A DNA stretch of 64,000 nt from Ovis canadensis. Its lineage: Eukaryota; Chordata; Mammalia; Artiodactyla; Bovidae. The stretch lies in contig NC_091257.1 of assembly GCF_042477335.2 (NCBI RefSeq), forward strand, positions 42,626,501-42,690,500, written 5' to 3'. The position numbers and the translations under genes were made by a program. Under the pieces are notes generated by a model. It had not been told where the DNA came from. It worked only from the letters and a program-made list of their open reading frames with translations, and ran no database searches. Positions 24,158 to 51,905 of the stretch are shown one piece after another (position 1 is the first letter of the stretch; each line of letters starts with the position of its first letter).

Positions 24158-24557
24158 AGTTTGTGTAAGGTATAGTTTAGGCTGAAGCAGAAGAGAAGGA
24201 GAGACGACCTCAACGGAGGTAGGTTACCTTTATTCAGGCAAGGAGGGGCAACAGTCAGCCTAACGACCAGGCTGAATGCGAGAGGGATCAGGGAGGCTTC
24301 ATATTTAAAGGGAGGTTTGTGGAAGTGATAAGGGAAACATTAGTCAGGCAGGATGTTTTGGGTATTCTTTAGTTGAGATATCATTTGTAGTTGGACAGGG
24401 ATGGGAGGTTTTGGGCGAGGGGTGATAAGTCCCAGGTAGATGCAACTGGCCCGGAGCATTAGAGCGGGACCTAAAGTTTGGTTGTATTTTCTCTGAAGTT
24501 AGATGATTCAGCAAGGGCCTTTGAGACTGTTTTCTTTTCTAGGCCCAAAGGCTCCTT
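24158..24557 (-). mobile_element. Second LTR, antisense, about 400 bp
   Basis: On the minus strand it shows TTTAAATATGAAGC (TATA-like) and AATAAAGGTAACC (polyadenylation signal), the layout of an ERV LTR. It differs from its neighbour at 22836-24132. Ends are approximate and no internal region was seen. Confidence 0.55.
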
Positions 24558-24959
24558 CAGTTTCTAAAATGAAAAGAGTTCTGGAGATGGATGGCAAAAA
24601 TGGTTGCACAACCCTGTAAGTGTTCTCAATACCAGTGAAACACACACTTTGAGATGGTTAAGGTGGTAAATTTTATGTTATGTGCACTTTACTACAAGTT
24701 AATTTTTAAAGAATATCAGACTTAAAAAAAAAGATATCAAACTCAATACCATCACAACGATTGTGGAGCTTCGGATGAGTTACCAAACTTCTTGGTCACA
24801 GTCACCTCCTTTCCTGGCCACCCTGCCCCCAACATATATAAAAGAGGTACTGGTGAAGAATGCAGTGGAGTCAGAGCTGGCTGGAAAACTCAGGGAAGAA
24901 CATGTCAGGAACCAGAAACAGGTGCCAAGGCTGCACAGACCAAGTCTATGTCAGAGGGA

Positions 24960-26170
24960 CACACACTTTCTCCTTTTTTATTTACATTGTTGTGTTAGTT
25001 TCAGGTATACAGCAAACTGAATACTTGCACATATACATATATCCACTCTTTCTTAGATTATTTTCCCACATAGATCATCACAGAGTATGCAATAGAGTTC
25101 TCTGTGCTGTATATTATACTATGTCTTTCAGTTCAGTCGCCCAGTCATGTCCGACTCTTTGCGACCCCATGGTTCGCAGCACGCCAGGCCTCCCTGTCCA
25201 TCACCAACTCCCGGAGTTCACTCAGACTCACATCCATCGAGTCAGTGATGCCATCCAGCCATCTCATCCTCTGTCATCCCCTTCTCCTCCTGCCCCCAAC
25301 CCCTCCCAGCATCAGTCTTTCCCAATGAGTCAACTGTTTGCATGAGGTGGCCAAAGTACTGGAGTTTCAGCTTTAGCATCATTCCTTCCAAAGAAATCCC
25401 GGGGCTGATCTCTTTCAGAATGGACTGGTTGGATCTCCTTGCAGTCCAAGGGACTCTCAAGAGTCTTCTCCAACACCACAGTTCAAACGCATCAATTCTT
25501 TGGCGCTCAGCCTTCTTCACAGTCCAACTCTCACATCCATACATGACTACTGGGAAAACCATAGCCTTGACTAGGCAGATCTTAGTCGGCAAAGTAATGT
25601 CTCTGCTTTTGAATATGCTATCTAGGTTGGTCATACCTTTTCTTCCAAGGATTAGTTATCTGTTTTATATATAGTAGTGTGTATACGTCAACCCCAATCT
25701 TCCAATTTGTGCATCCCACATCCTTTTCCCCTCTAGTAACCATAACTTTGTTTTCTGTATCTGTGATTCTGTTTCTGTTTTGTAAGTTCATTCCAGGTAT
25801 ATATCATATATAATATTTCTCTTTCTCAGTGTGATAATCTCCAGGTCCATCCATGTTGCTGCAAATGGCGTCATTTCATTCCTTTTTATGGCTCAGTAAT
25901 ATTCCATTGTATATATAAAATAGCTACCACATTGTCTTTATTTATTCATCTGTCAACAGACATTCAGGTTGCTTCCCTGTCTTGGCTAAATAGTGCTGCA
26001 ATGAACATAGGAGTGCATGTATCTTTTCAGATTAGAGTTTTCTCCAGATATATGCCAAAGAGAGGGATTGCTGGATCATATGTTAATTCTGTCTTCAGTT
26101 TCTTAAGGAACCTTCATACTGTTTTCCACAATGGTTGTACCAATTTACATTCCCACCAACAAACTAGAAG
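24960..26170 (-). mobile_element. L1 LINE, antisense, split by BovB
   Basis: Antisense L1 text (GTGTTAGTTTCAGGTATACAG at 24994, then TTCTGTATCTGTGATTCTG and CCAGGTCCATCCATGTTGCTGC further on), interrupted by BovB at 25126-25655. The right end is near 26170 at TCCCACCAACAAAC. Confidence 0.8.
25126..25655 (-). mobile_element. BovB LINE 3' fragment, antisense
   Basis: Left edge TTTCAGTTCAGTCGCCCAGTC; right edge near CTTTTCTTCCAAGGATTAG. The minus strand shows the IFKSRDITLPTK and [18 protein letters not shown]-terminal text. No clear target duplication. Confidence 0.88.
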
Positions 26171-26175
26171 GGTTA

Positions 26176-27301
26176 TAGGGACATGCTCTCTTATGTAAGA
26201 GAAACAGTTACAAAAATGAGGGACAGTTGCAATTACAAAAATGAGGCCAGTGATTAAGACACCATGCCTCCACTGCAGAGGGCAGAGGTTCTCAATCTCC
26301 TGTTGGGAAATAAGATCCCGTGTGCCACAGGAGAGAGAGAAAGAGGGAGAGTAGAGAAATTTGCTGTTCATATTGAACAAGCAATATATAGCAAGTGTCT
26401 CGTAGGGGAGGGTGCTGTGAGTGTTAACCAAAGTGCCCAAGTAAGAGGCAGGACCTTCAAGAGTCCTACCCTTCTCTATTCAGGAAGGCAGGATATTTAC
26501 AAATGGGAAAATCATACTTTCAGTAAATGTATTAAGGGCCAAGTGGCGGCATGTACTATATATAGGATGGATATCAGAGTTGGGTGGAAGGAGAGATTAA
26601 TTCAGGCTGTGTTGTGTTAGTAAGAAAAGATTTTTTTCAGGTAGATTTGCGCTGGTTTGAACCACGAAACTGTATTTACTAGAATTTGCTTTGGGAAATG
26701 TTACCATGTTTTGTTGATGCAAGCATAAGCTTTTCGAACTCATTTAATCTGCTGCTTTAAAGGGGTGAACTCCAAGCAGATACCAGGAGCAAAGTTTTGT
26801 TTCCTTACACTCATCCCAAATATCACAGAAGAGGATCTGTCCTATTTCTTTTGTTCTGCACTGTGAGGACCTCATGTACTCTTTTTAGATGAATCTCTGG
26901 TGAAATACATATATTCCCAGGATAAATCACCTTTCACCCACGGTGAAGCCAGGCTTTACCCTCATTCTGCCATGATCTGGTAACATTCCATCCAACCCTT
27001 CAATTACCAGCTCCTACCTTTTCAGGGTGTCCCATAAACAAAGTAGACAGTCCAAACACATCCTGCTACTGTCTTCCTTCCATATGTGGTCCTGCTACAT
27101 GGAGTGGATTTGAAAGCATGGGTAAATGGTCAGTCAAATCCATCTCACCTGCCCCCACTAAGAGAGGTTGTTTTCACTGCGCTACTGAAGGCTCGCACAT
27201 CCTCCAGCTGCCACGTAGGCTAAGTAATAAGATGTTTCCCTGAGTTCTTGACCCAGAACTTGGAGTTGGCTGTGTCTACTTGCAAGTGAACTGATTAAGA
27301 C
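26176..27301. other. Intergenic DNA, no gene seen
   Basis: Open frames such as 26264-26620 have no recognisable domain. No repeat recognised except AT-rich stretches. Confidence 0.45.
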
Positions 27302-27831
27302 TGAGTAGGAGAGAGGGAGGAAAGGAACAGGCTGAGCTGACTCCATCTGGAAAAAGAAGGAAACAAACATCTTGCACTTTCAGTGAGCTTTGGACTATGT
27401 GCCTGGTAGCCTTGAGGATAACATACCTACAGCCAAACCGCCCTCCTGGACTGATAAACTCCGGATTCCATACCAAGATTTCCCATAGCCAAAAAGAATG
27501 TAATAATCCCCTATGTAGTCAATCACCTTTGTAATCTTTATGGCACCCATTGGTGTAGGCTACAATGTATAACCAGCTGACCCTTCTGATTATGAATCAT
27601 GGCTGTAACCTGATTGTGTCTCCCTTTAACACTTTCCAGGCTAGGTTTAAGGAATTTGGGGGTGTGGGCTTGAGCAGTACACATAAGGTATATGAGGTTT
27701 TCACAAAAGTCAGTTGGGGTCCTTGGCTAAAAGGAGACTCTGCCTTGGGCCCACCAGTGTAATAAACTGCACTCCACAATCTGCATTGTCCTTCTGAGTG
27801 AGTTTGTTTCCCAGAATGCGTGGCTATAACA
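27302..27831 (+). mobile_element. Endogenous retrovirus LTR (class I type), sense, solo
   Basis: About 530 bp from TGAGTAGG to CTATAACA. It has a TATA-like GTATAACC near 27568, AATAAA near 27761, and a C/T-rich R/U5-like stretch. Flanks AGAC and GGAC (3 of 4) may be a 4-bp target copy. No viral coding sequence is present. The start is inferred. Confidence 0.55.
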
Positions 27832-27919
27832 GGACCACCGACCTTCCATCTGGGAATGTGCCAGTGTCTGCTAGATGAACTTTTGACACCAGAGGGCTGA
27901 ATCCCATCCTCAGTCTCTG

Positions 27920-28087
27920 CTGTGCTGTGCTTAGTTGCTCTGTTGTGTCCCACTCTTTGCAACCCCATGGACTAATACTGGAATGGGTTGCCATGCCCTC
28001 GTCCAGGGGATCTTCCCAACCCAGGGATCAAACCCAGGCCTCTCCCACATTGCAGGCCATTTATCATCTGAGCCATCAGGAAAGCCC
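27920..28087 (-). mobile_element. Bov-tA SINE, antisense
   Basis: CTTAGTTGCTCTGTTGTGTCC at the left, head-end GATCAAACCCAGGCCTCTCC, ending GAGCCATCAGGAAAGCCC. Internally deleted relative to full-length copies. Confidence 0.9.
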
Positions 28088-30159
28088 AAGAATACCAGAA
28101 TGGGTAGCCTATCCCTTTGAGAAGGTAACAGATAGGAAGGCCAGGGGTCACCAAACAGAGCAAATAGGCTGCAAGTAGCAGACATTTTTTTATCTCTCTC
28201 TTAAGCGGCAGGAAGAAACAAACTAGTGTTATATTTTTTCCCCTTCTCTATACAAATTTAAAAAGAAGTTTCTCTTCGAAATTCTGTGTTGCCATAAAGA
28301 TGCCTAGTTCCAACTGAACTTAATTTTTCTCAAACCGTGAGCTAACCAATGCACTTTTCTTATGGAAACGTTTGTCTTAAGCTATATTAATGTACTATGC
28401 ATTTACCCTAGACTCTATCTTCAAGTCGGTTCCGCCTAAAGGCTCAGAACTGATATGACAAGCCAGTATGTTATACTCATATATTTTTCTCCTAATCTAT
28501 GTTCATGAAACTGAATATTTGTATGGAAAACTGCCTTTCTTCAAGATTCATGTCAATCATTTTATGGACCGGGATGGACCGGGATGACTCACCGGGAAAT
28601 GTTTTGAGACATTTCCTTTCTTTAATTAGCAGACTGCTACTACCTATATAACATCCAGCTAAAGACTAGCAGGGGAGGTACTCTTTCTGCCCCCTTCTGA
28701 CATCTATGTCAAAAGCATTCTCTCTTGTATAGTTTAATGAGACTTTATTGCACAAAAGCTTTGAGCAATCAAGCTTCATTTCTGGCCCCTGATTGAAGTC
28801 TTCTCCTCCGGAGCCCAGAATCCCAGCGTCTTGCATGGTTCAGCAACAACCTTTCATCTTCTCCAGGGGAACTTCCTGACCCAAGAAAGCAACTGAGGCC
28901 TCCTTCATTTCAGGTGGATTCTTTACCAGCTGAGCTACCTTGGGAAGCTCCATCTCTGGCAAGCATCTCTATTTCTGAACTTTCAGAGGCCTGAGGCTTA
29001 CTCACACCTGCGCACTCATACCTGCCTGCACTCTCCCGGTTCCCTTTCCCCTGTGCTTCCATGCACTTCCACATGGAGCACTCCCACACTCCTTTTTGCA
29101 GGAGGCAGACCTGAAACAGTTCTGTCTTTTCTCTTTGCTGCAAATCTCTGGTCCCAAAATTTTCGCTAGAAAAACATTTCTAGAAACTGGTGCAAAATGA
29201 ACCTTGTTCACTAATAGATGCTAGGATATTTGTTAGGTGAACTAGTTGACACAGGGGACACAGAGAAGAGGGGAAATGTTTCCTGACTAGCTGCAGTTCA
29301 CTCAGAATTGCACCAGGGAGATGACATTCTGCTGTCTGATTTTCCTCTTGAAGTCTAAGTTTTCAAATGTATTTTAAAGTTTATTTGAACAGTTTCTTGC
29401 AAACAGTGTCCTATACATGCTGTTTATGCTGACTTTCCACATATACATTTTATTTCCAGTTATTCTATAGTCCTGAGAGCATGTCAGGGATTCTCATCTC
29501 TTCCCCAGTTTCCATCTGGACCTGAGCTTAAACTGGATGTCCTTACAGAGAAACTGACAGAAACAGTGACTTGACACTTAGGAAAACGCATGCTTTGCTT
29601 AAAGAAAGGGACCCTTTCCTTATTCTGTTTTTCTTATTAAAGCTTCAAATAGAATTTATAAAAAAAAAAGAATTATGACTCCTTGCTGCCCTCAGCTGGT
29701 GGAGAAATACAATGCTCTATTAAATCTCTGTAGCCCATGCCACTTGAAATCAAAACCAGAAGTATTTTAAAAGCTTTCCTGGACCTTCAAAGAGATTAGG
29801 TTTCATTCATAAATGCTGAATGTTTTCAGTTGCCATGCTGAATATGAATTGACAGAGAAAGTTACCCTGGTCTTCTTTCTTTAGAGAGAAAGACTTGGAA
29901 AGATCCAGTCTGTTTTTTTAAGGAGCATGGTGGCCTAGAGAGGCCATGGGAGGAATCCTGTGTCAGAATGTGAATTTCCACCCTTATTTTACAACCGATG
30001 CCCTTCTTAAACCCTTCACTAACTGCATCTCTAGTATTCATTGTTCCAGATTTGCAAAGAAATCTCACACCACACAAAACTGGCAGGTGGTGCGTTCTCT
30101 GTTTCAGAGCAGTAAACCTTGCTTGGGTAAAGAGTTAACTGAATGAAAGAAACTGATCT
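28088..30159. other. Intergenic DNA downstream of PHYH
   Basis: Mostly non-repetitive. It holds a 10-bp tandem doublet ATGGACCGGG at 28564-28583, a decayed antisense Bov-tA remnant at about 28857-28950, and an A-run at 29661. No gene found. Confidence 0.5.
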
Positions 30160-30425
30160 AACACACTTCTTTATGCATCACCTTTATTAGTTGCAACCCC
30201 AAGTTTTCCTTAAAACAGTAATATTTCACTTTTACTATTTTATATCCATTAAAGGCATCCCAACATACTGCATTATTACCCACATGCAATTAAGTACTGT
30301 ATCCATGCACTTGGATTTTGTTAACATGGATAGAAATGATCAGATCATCTCACTGAGAAAAGACTTTCCTCTGACATCTTGTTCCACCTTGGTTTTCTTG
30401 ACAAGAGTTTGAGCGAAGGGCTATT
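30160..30425 (-). other. PHYH: PHYH 3' UTR with AATAAA signal
   Basis: Sequence directly 3' of the stop codon. A canonical AATAAA reads on the minus strand at 30188-30183, so cleavage is expected near 30160-30175, giving a 3' UTR of about 260 bases. The end is inferred; transcript data are not available here. Confidence 0.6.
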
Positions 30426-46931
<16,506 letters not shown>

Positions 46932-47157
46932 GGCCGGCGAGCAATACCGGGGCGCCTGGTCTCCAGGCACTTAATTCAGGTGGGCGGCCCCGCCTCCGCT
47001 TAGAGGGAGGGGCTTAGAGCGAACGTGGCTCGACGAGGAGGCGGGGCTAGGGTAGCACCGCCTCCCGAGTTGGCCAAGGCGCTGCCCGCAGATTCGCCTC
47101 ATGGGCCTGTGGGAGAGGGTGTTTCCTGCCGGAGATAATTGCTTTTGAAATGAAGGG

Positions 47158-47385
47158 AAGTCGCTCAGTCGTGACTCTTTGCGACCCCATGGACTGTAGC
47201 CTACGAGGTTCCTCCGTCCATGGGATTTTCCAGGCAAGAGTACTGGAATGGGTTGCCATTTCCTTCTCCAAAGGACCTTCCCCACAACCCAGGGATCGAA
47301 CCCAGGTCTCCTGCATTGCAGGCAGATAGGGTTACGGTTAGGGTTAGGGTGAGGGTGGCTTTACCGTCTGAGCCACCAGGGAAGT
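47158..47385 (-). mobile_element. Bov-tA SINE, antisense, carrying a telomeric repeat insert
   Basis: Antisense tail (GAAGTCGCTCAGTCGTGAC) and head (GATCGAACCCAGGTCTCC ... GAGCCACCAGGGAAGTC). Inside the head, 47328-47358 is foreign telomere-like DNA. It lies about 230 bases upstream of the PHYH ATG and borders the CpG island. Confidence 0.93.
47328..47358. repeat. Interstitial telomeric sequence (TTAGGG-like, five units)
   Basis: 31 bases, reading as AGGGTT ACGGTT AGGGTT AGGGTG AGGGTG G. Other Bov-tA copies in this window run GCAGATTCTTTA straight through here (e.g. 13869); in this copy the T after GAT is lost and the insert begins. Confidence 0.9.
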
Positions 47386-47391
47386 CTATAA

Positions 47392-47582
47392 AATGAAAGT
47401 CGCTTAGTCGTGTCCAGCTCTTTGCAACCTCATGGACTATACAGTCCATGGAATTCTCCAGGCCAGAATAATGGAGTGGGTAGCCATTCTTTTCTCCAGG
47501 GGATCTTCCCAACCCAGGGCTCACACCTAGGTCTCCCATATTGTAGGCGGATTCTTTACCAGCTGAGCCATCAGGGAAGCCT
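47392..47582 (-). mobile_element. Second antisense Bov-tA SINE beside the PHYH promoter
   Basis: GAAAGTCGCTTAGTCGTGTCC to GAGCCATCAGGGAAGCC. It follows the SINE at 47158 by about six bases, in the same orientation. Confidence 0.92.
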
Positions 47583-47735
47583 TTATTGCTTTTACGAGAG
47601 TCCGAAGACCGGCTCTGTCACACCAAGCGGGAGACTAATCCCCAGGGGCAAATCTCCCTGGAGTAATAGAACCAGAACAGAACTCACGTTCTTAACTGCA
47701 TCGTTCCACTTTATTCTACAGGACTGATCCTTCCA

Positions 47736-49519
47736 AACTCTGAATGCAGAGTTCCAAAGAATAGCAAGGAGAGATAAGAAAGCCTTCACAGTGATCAATA
47801 CAAAGAAATAGAGGAAAACAATAGAATGGGAAAGATTAGCTATCTCGTCAAGAAAATTCGAGATACCAAGAGAACATTTCATGCAAAGATGGGCACAATA
47901 AAGGACGGAACTGGTATGGACCTAACAGAAGCAGAAGATGTTAAAAAGAAGTGGCAAGAGTACACAGAAGAACTATACGAAAAAGATCTTCACGACCCAG
48001 ATACTCTCAATGATGTGATCACTCACCTAGAGCTAGACATCCTGGAATGCGAAGTCAAGCGGGTCTTAGGAAGCATCACTACAAACAAAGCTAGTGGAGG
48101 TGATGGAATTCCTGTTGAGGTATTTCAAATCCTAAAAGATGATGCTGTGAAAGTGCTGCACTCAGTATGCAGCAAGTTTGGAAAACTCAGCAGTGGCCAC
48201 AGGACTGGAAAAGGTCAATTTTCATTCCAATCCCAAAGAAAGGCAATGCCAAAAGATGTTCACACTACTGCACAATTACACTCACCTCACATGCTAGCAA
48301 AGTCATGCTCAAAATTCCCAAGCCAGGTGTCAACAATATGTGAACTGTGAACATCCAGATGTTCAGGCTGGATTTAGAAAAGACAGAGAAACCAGATATT
48401 AAATTGCCAACATCCACTGGATCATCAAAAAACCAAGAAACTTCCAGAAAAACATCAATTTCTTCTTTGAGTATGCCAAAGCCTTTGACTGTGTGGATCA
48501 CAACAAACTGTGGAAAATTCTTCAAGAGATGGGAATACCAGGCCACCTTATCTGCCTCCTGAGAAATCTGTATGCAGATCAAGGAGAAACAGTTAGAACT
48601 GGACATGGAACAACAGACTAGTTCTAAATCAGGAAAGGAGTACATCAAGGCTGTATATTGTCACCCTGCTTATTTAAATTATATGCAGGGTACATCATGC
48701 AAAATGCTGGGCTGGATGAAGCACAAGCTGGAATCAAGATTGCCAGAAGAAATATCAATAACCTCATATATGCAGATGACACAGAAAGCAAAGAAGAACT
48801 AAAAAGCCTCTTGATGAAAGTGAAATAGGAGAGAGAAAAAGTTGGCTTAAAACTCAACATTCAGAAAACTAAGATCATGGCATCAGGTCCCATCACTTCA
48901 TGTCAAATAGATGGAGAAACAATTGAAACAGTGGGAGACTTTATTTTGGGGGGCTCCAGCAGATGGTGACTACAGCCATGAAATTAAAAGACGCTTGCTC
49001 CTTGGAAGAAAAGCTATGACCAACCTAGACAGCGTATTAAAACACAGAGACATTACTTTGCTGACAAAGGTCCATCTAGTCAAAGCTATGGTTTTTCCAG
49101 TAGTCATGCATGAATGTGAGAGTTTGACCATGAAGAAACCTGAACCCCAAAGAATTGATGCTTTTGAACTGTAGTGTTGGAGAAGACTCTTGAGAGTCCC
49201 TTGAACTCCAAGGAGATCAAACCAGTCAATCCTAAAGAAAATCAACCCTGAATATTCATTGGAAGGACTGATGCTGAAGCTGAAACTGCAATACTCTGGG
49301 CACCTGATGTGAAGAGCTGACTCATTGGAAAAGACCCTGATGCTGGGAAAGATTGAGGGCAGGAGGAAAAGGGGACAACAGAGGATGAGATGGTTGGATG
49401 GCATCACTGACTCAATGGACATGAGTTTGGGTAAGCTCTGGGAATTGGTGATGGACAGGGAAGCCTGGCATGCTGCAGTCCATGGGGTCTCAAAATGTTG
49501 GACATGACTTAGCAATTGA
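47736..49519 (+). mobile_element. BovB LINE, sense, 5'-truncated
   Basis: Starts in the region before RT (AACTCTGAATGCAGAGTTCC), passes SITTNKASGGDGIPVE (about 48075) and IYADD near 48768 (intact YADD), and ends GACTTAGCAATTGA. The target duplication ACTGATCCTTCCA is exact at 47723-47735 and 49520-49532. Several frameshifts break the RT frame. Confidence 0.94.
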
Positions 49520-49532
49520 ACTGATCCTTCCA

Positions 49533-50720
49533 CTCATCTGCTGACGGAATGAAAATTCACATGTTCGGCATTGAAAGTAACATGTGGTTTCCAAAGGTGC
49601 CCTTTAATTTAGCAGGAATCCAGTCTGAAATATTAGAAACAGTTTGGTTATTTTTGTTTAAAGTTGTTTAGGAAATGTGATTCTATGAAATGTCTAAGCC
49701 ATGGTATAAGATGTAATTTTAAATTTGCTGAAGAACCAGATTCTTTTTTTCCAATTCATTGAGTTTGGGGAAGAGTATGGGTGATGGTGTTGACCCTTTA
49801 AATTCTACATACAAGTAGTATCAAGTAGCATATGTCCTTCTGTGAGTAGCTTATTTCACTTAGCATAATGCTCTCATATGTTCCATATGCCAGAGTTACT
49901 TGTTTACTAAGGCTGAATCACTTTCCATGTTTATACATACTCCGTCTTCTCTACCCATTCATCCACTGATGGACACGAGTTGTTTCTGTATCTTGGCTAT
50001 TGTAATTACTGCTGCAGTGAACATGGGGGTGTAGGTATTTCTTCAAAATCTGGATTTCAAGTCATTTAGATAAATACCTAGAACTGGGATTGCTGAATCA
50101 TATGGTAGTTCTATTTTAATTTTTTGAGGTAATGTTATATAGTGGTTACCATAGTGGCTGTAAGAACTAGAAATTCTTTCCATAAGATCTCTTTCCCATT
50201 CCATATCTACAGATAAGCTGACTTACTGTTTCACTGGGTTTTTTTCCTCTTAGTTTTTGTTTCTTTATCTTAAAGAATTACTATCAGAATGTCTCACATC
50301 ATAAACCTGTTTTCATTTTTGAATGATGCCTTTATATAATATGATGAAACTGCCATAGTCAAAGAGAGAAGCAGGACTTAGTTACTAGCTGCTGCCTGTT
50401 TTTTCAGAGGCAGAAAGAAGGGCTGCCCTTGGGCTTCCACCTGAGTTCTTTATTCTTTTCCCATGATTCCTCCTTACCAAGACTCCTAGATTCTTTTACT
50501 TAACAGAAGGACCATGGGCCTATCCTTATCAGCTCTTAATCTGATTCCCCTCAAACTTCTCATCACACAGCTGGAGACTGATCCTGTATTTGTCAACTGG
50601 ATCATCAAGCGTTTTCAAGAGGTGCACTTATGTTTATCATAGTTTGAAATGAAGTGTCTGGCTTTTGATAGCTACAGAAAAGAGAATCTGCATCTCTGAA
50701 ACTTTCTGAGAAAAAGCCCT
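49533..50720. repeat. Paralogous segment C, left arm of an inverted duplication
   Basis: 49590-50205 matches 9322-9450 plus 9781-10500, and 50260-50410 resembles 44550-44850 in PHYH intron 1. 49660-49985 and 50660-50720 also match 51500-51905 in reverse complement. Contains old antisense L1. Confidence 0.75.
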
Positions 50721-50868
50721 GCTGGATTGCGCGTGTGTGCTTAGCCGCCCAGTTGCGTCTGACTCTTTGACACCCCATGGACTGTAGCCCGCCAGGTTCC
50801 TCTGTCCGTGGTGACATTCTCCAGGCAGAATGCTGGAGTGGGTTGCTATGCCCACCTCCAGGGGACCT
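50721..50868 (-). mobile_element. Bov-tA SINE fragment, antisense
   Basis: TGTGTGCTTAGCCGCCCAG ... GGAGTGGGTTGCTATGCCC. A diverged inverted copy of its tail end lies at 51431-51500. Confidence 0.85.
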
Positions 50869-50989
50869 TCCCTGAGGCAATGGGAATGGTCAAATGGGTG
50901 TCTCATACTTCCCTCTCCTGGTGAGACGTGGGGACTGCAGAGAGGAGGGAAAAATAAATAGGTCAATTCGGTTTGTATCTACTCAACAT

Positions 50990-51425
50990 TTTTCATTTTT
51001 TTGTTTTTTATTGAAGTATAGTTGTATTGTGTTAGTTTCAGGTGTACAGAAAAGTGATTACATGAACATTTATGTGTATATAGTCTTTTTAAGATTCTTT
51101 TCGTTATAGGTAATTACAAGATACTGAGTATTTAAATAATTCTCTGTGCTATGCAATACTTGTTTCTGCCTATTTTATATATAGTAGTGTGTATCTGTTA
51201 ATCCCATACTCCTAATTTATCCTCTTTCCCCCTTTAGTAACCATAAGTTTGTTTTCTATACTGACAAGTCTTTCTCTTTTGAAGTTCACTTGTATCATCT
51301 TTTAGATTCCACATGTAAGTAATATAATACATTTGTCTTTGTCTGATTTGTGAAAACCAAGTGGATTTCTCTAGAACTACCCGTGTTGCTGCAAATGGAA
51401 ATATTTCCTTCTTTCTTATGGCTAA
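50990..51425 (-). mobile_element. L1 fragment, antisense (spacer of the inverted duplication)
   Basis: GTGTTAGTTTCAGGTGTACAG, TATATATAGTAGTGTGTATCTG and CCCGTGTTGCTGCAAATGG are antisense L1 landmarks. It stops abruptly at 51425, where the right arm begins. Confidence 0.8.
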
Positions 51426-51430
51426 GTAGC

Positions 51431-51905
51431 AGTCCCTGTGGGAGGCTACAGTTCACTGGGTCCCAAAGAGTTGGACATGACTAAGCGACTACGCACACAC
51501 ACATTCTGGCAGGGCTTTTTCTCAGAAAGTTTCAGAGAGATGCATATTCTCTTTTCTGTACGTATCAAGTGTAGTGTCTACCAGTGGATGAATGGGTAGA
51601 GAAGATGGAGTATGCACATACAATGGAAAGTTATTCAGCCTTAATAAAGAAAACCTAGCTATAGGGGACAACATGTAGTAAATTTGGAGAGCATTATGCT
51701 AAGTGAAATAAGCTAGTCACGGAAGGACATATGCTACTTGATACTACTTGTATGTACAATTTAAAGGGTCAACACCATCACCTATGTTCTTTCCCAAACT
51801 CACTGAATTGAAAAAAAAAAAAAAAGAATCTAGTTCTTCAGCAAATTTAAAATTATACCTACACTGTGGCTTAGACATTTCTTAGAATCATTTAAACTCT
51901 AGTTC
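51431..51905. repeat. Right arm of the inverted duplication (copy D)
   Basis: Reverse complement of 49660-50830 with an internal deletion: SINE part 51431-51500, then 51504-51570 (TTTTTCTCAGAAAGTTTCAGA), then 51580-51905. About 640 bases of the left arm (about 50000-50640) are absent. Confidence 0.75.

Larger units (their letters stand above)
22720..24730 (+). mobile_element. Old L1 3' fragment, split by two LTRs
   Basis: L1 text at 22720-22825 (TATATGAGGAATCTGGAATAG) continues after the LTRs at about 24565 (GTTCTGGAGATGGATGGC) through GGTAAATTTTATGTTATGTG near 24670. This sets the order: L1 first, then LTR insertions. Confidence 0.7.

Noticed and set aside
28564-28583. 10-bp doublet ATGGACCGGG
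   Set aside because: Too short and isolated to support a function.
47201-47539. Minus-strand frame with a TLTLTLT repeat
   Set aside because: It is a translation of two Bov-tA SINEs and the telomeric insert, not a gene.
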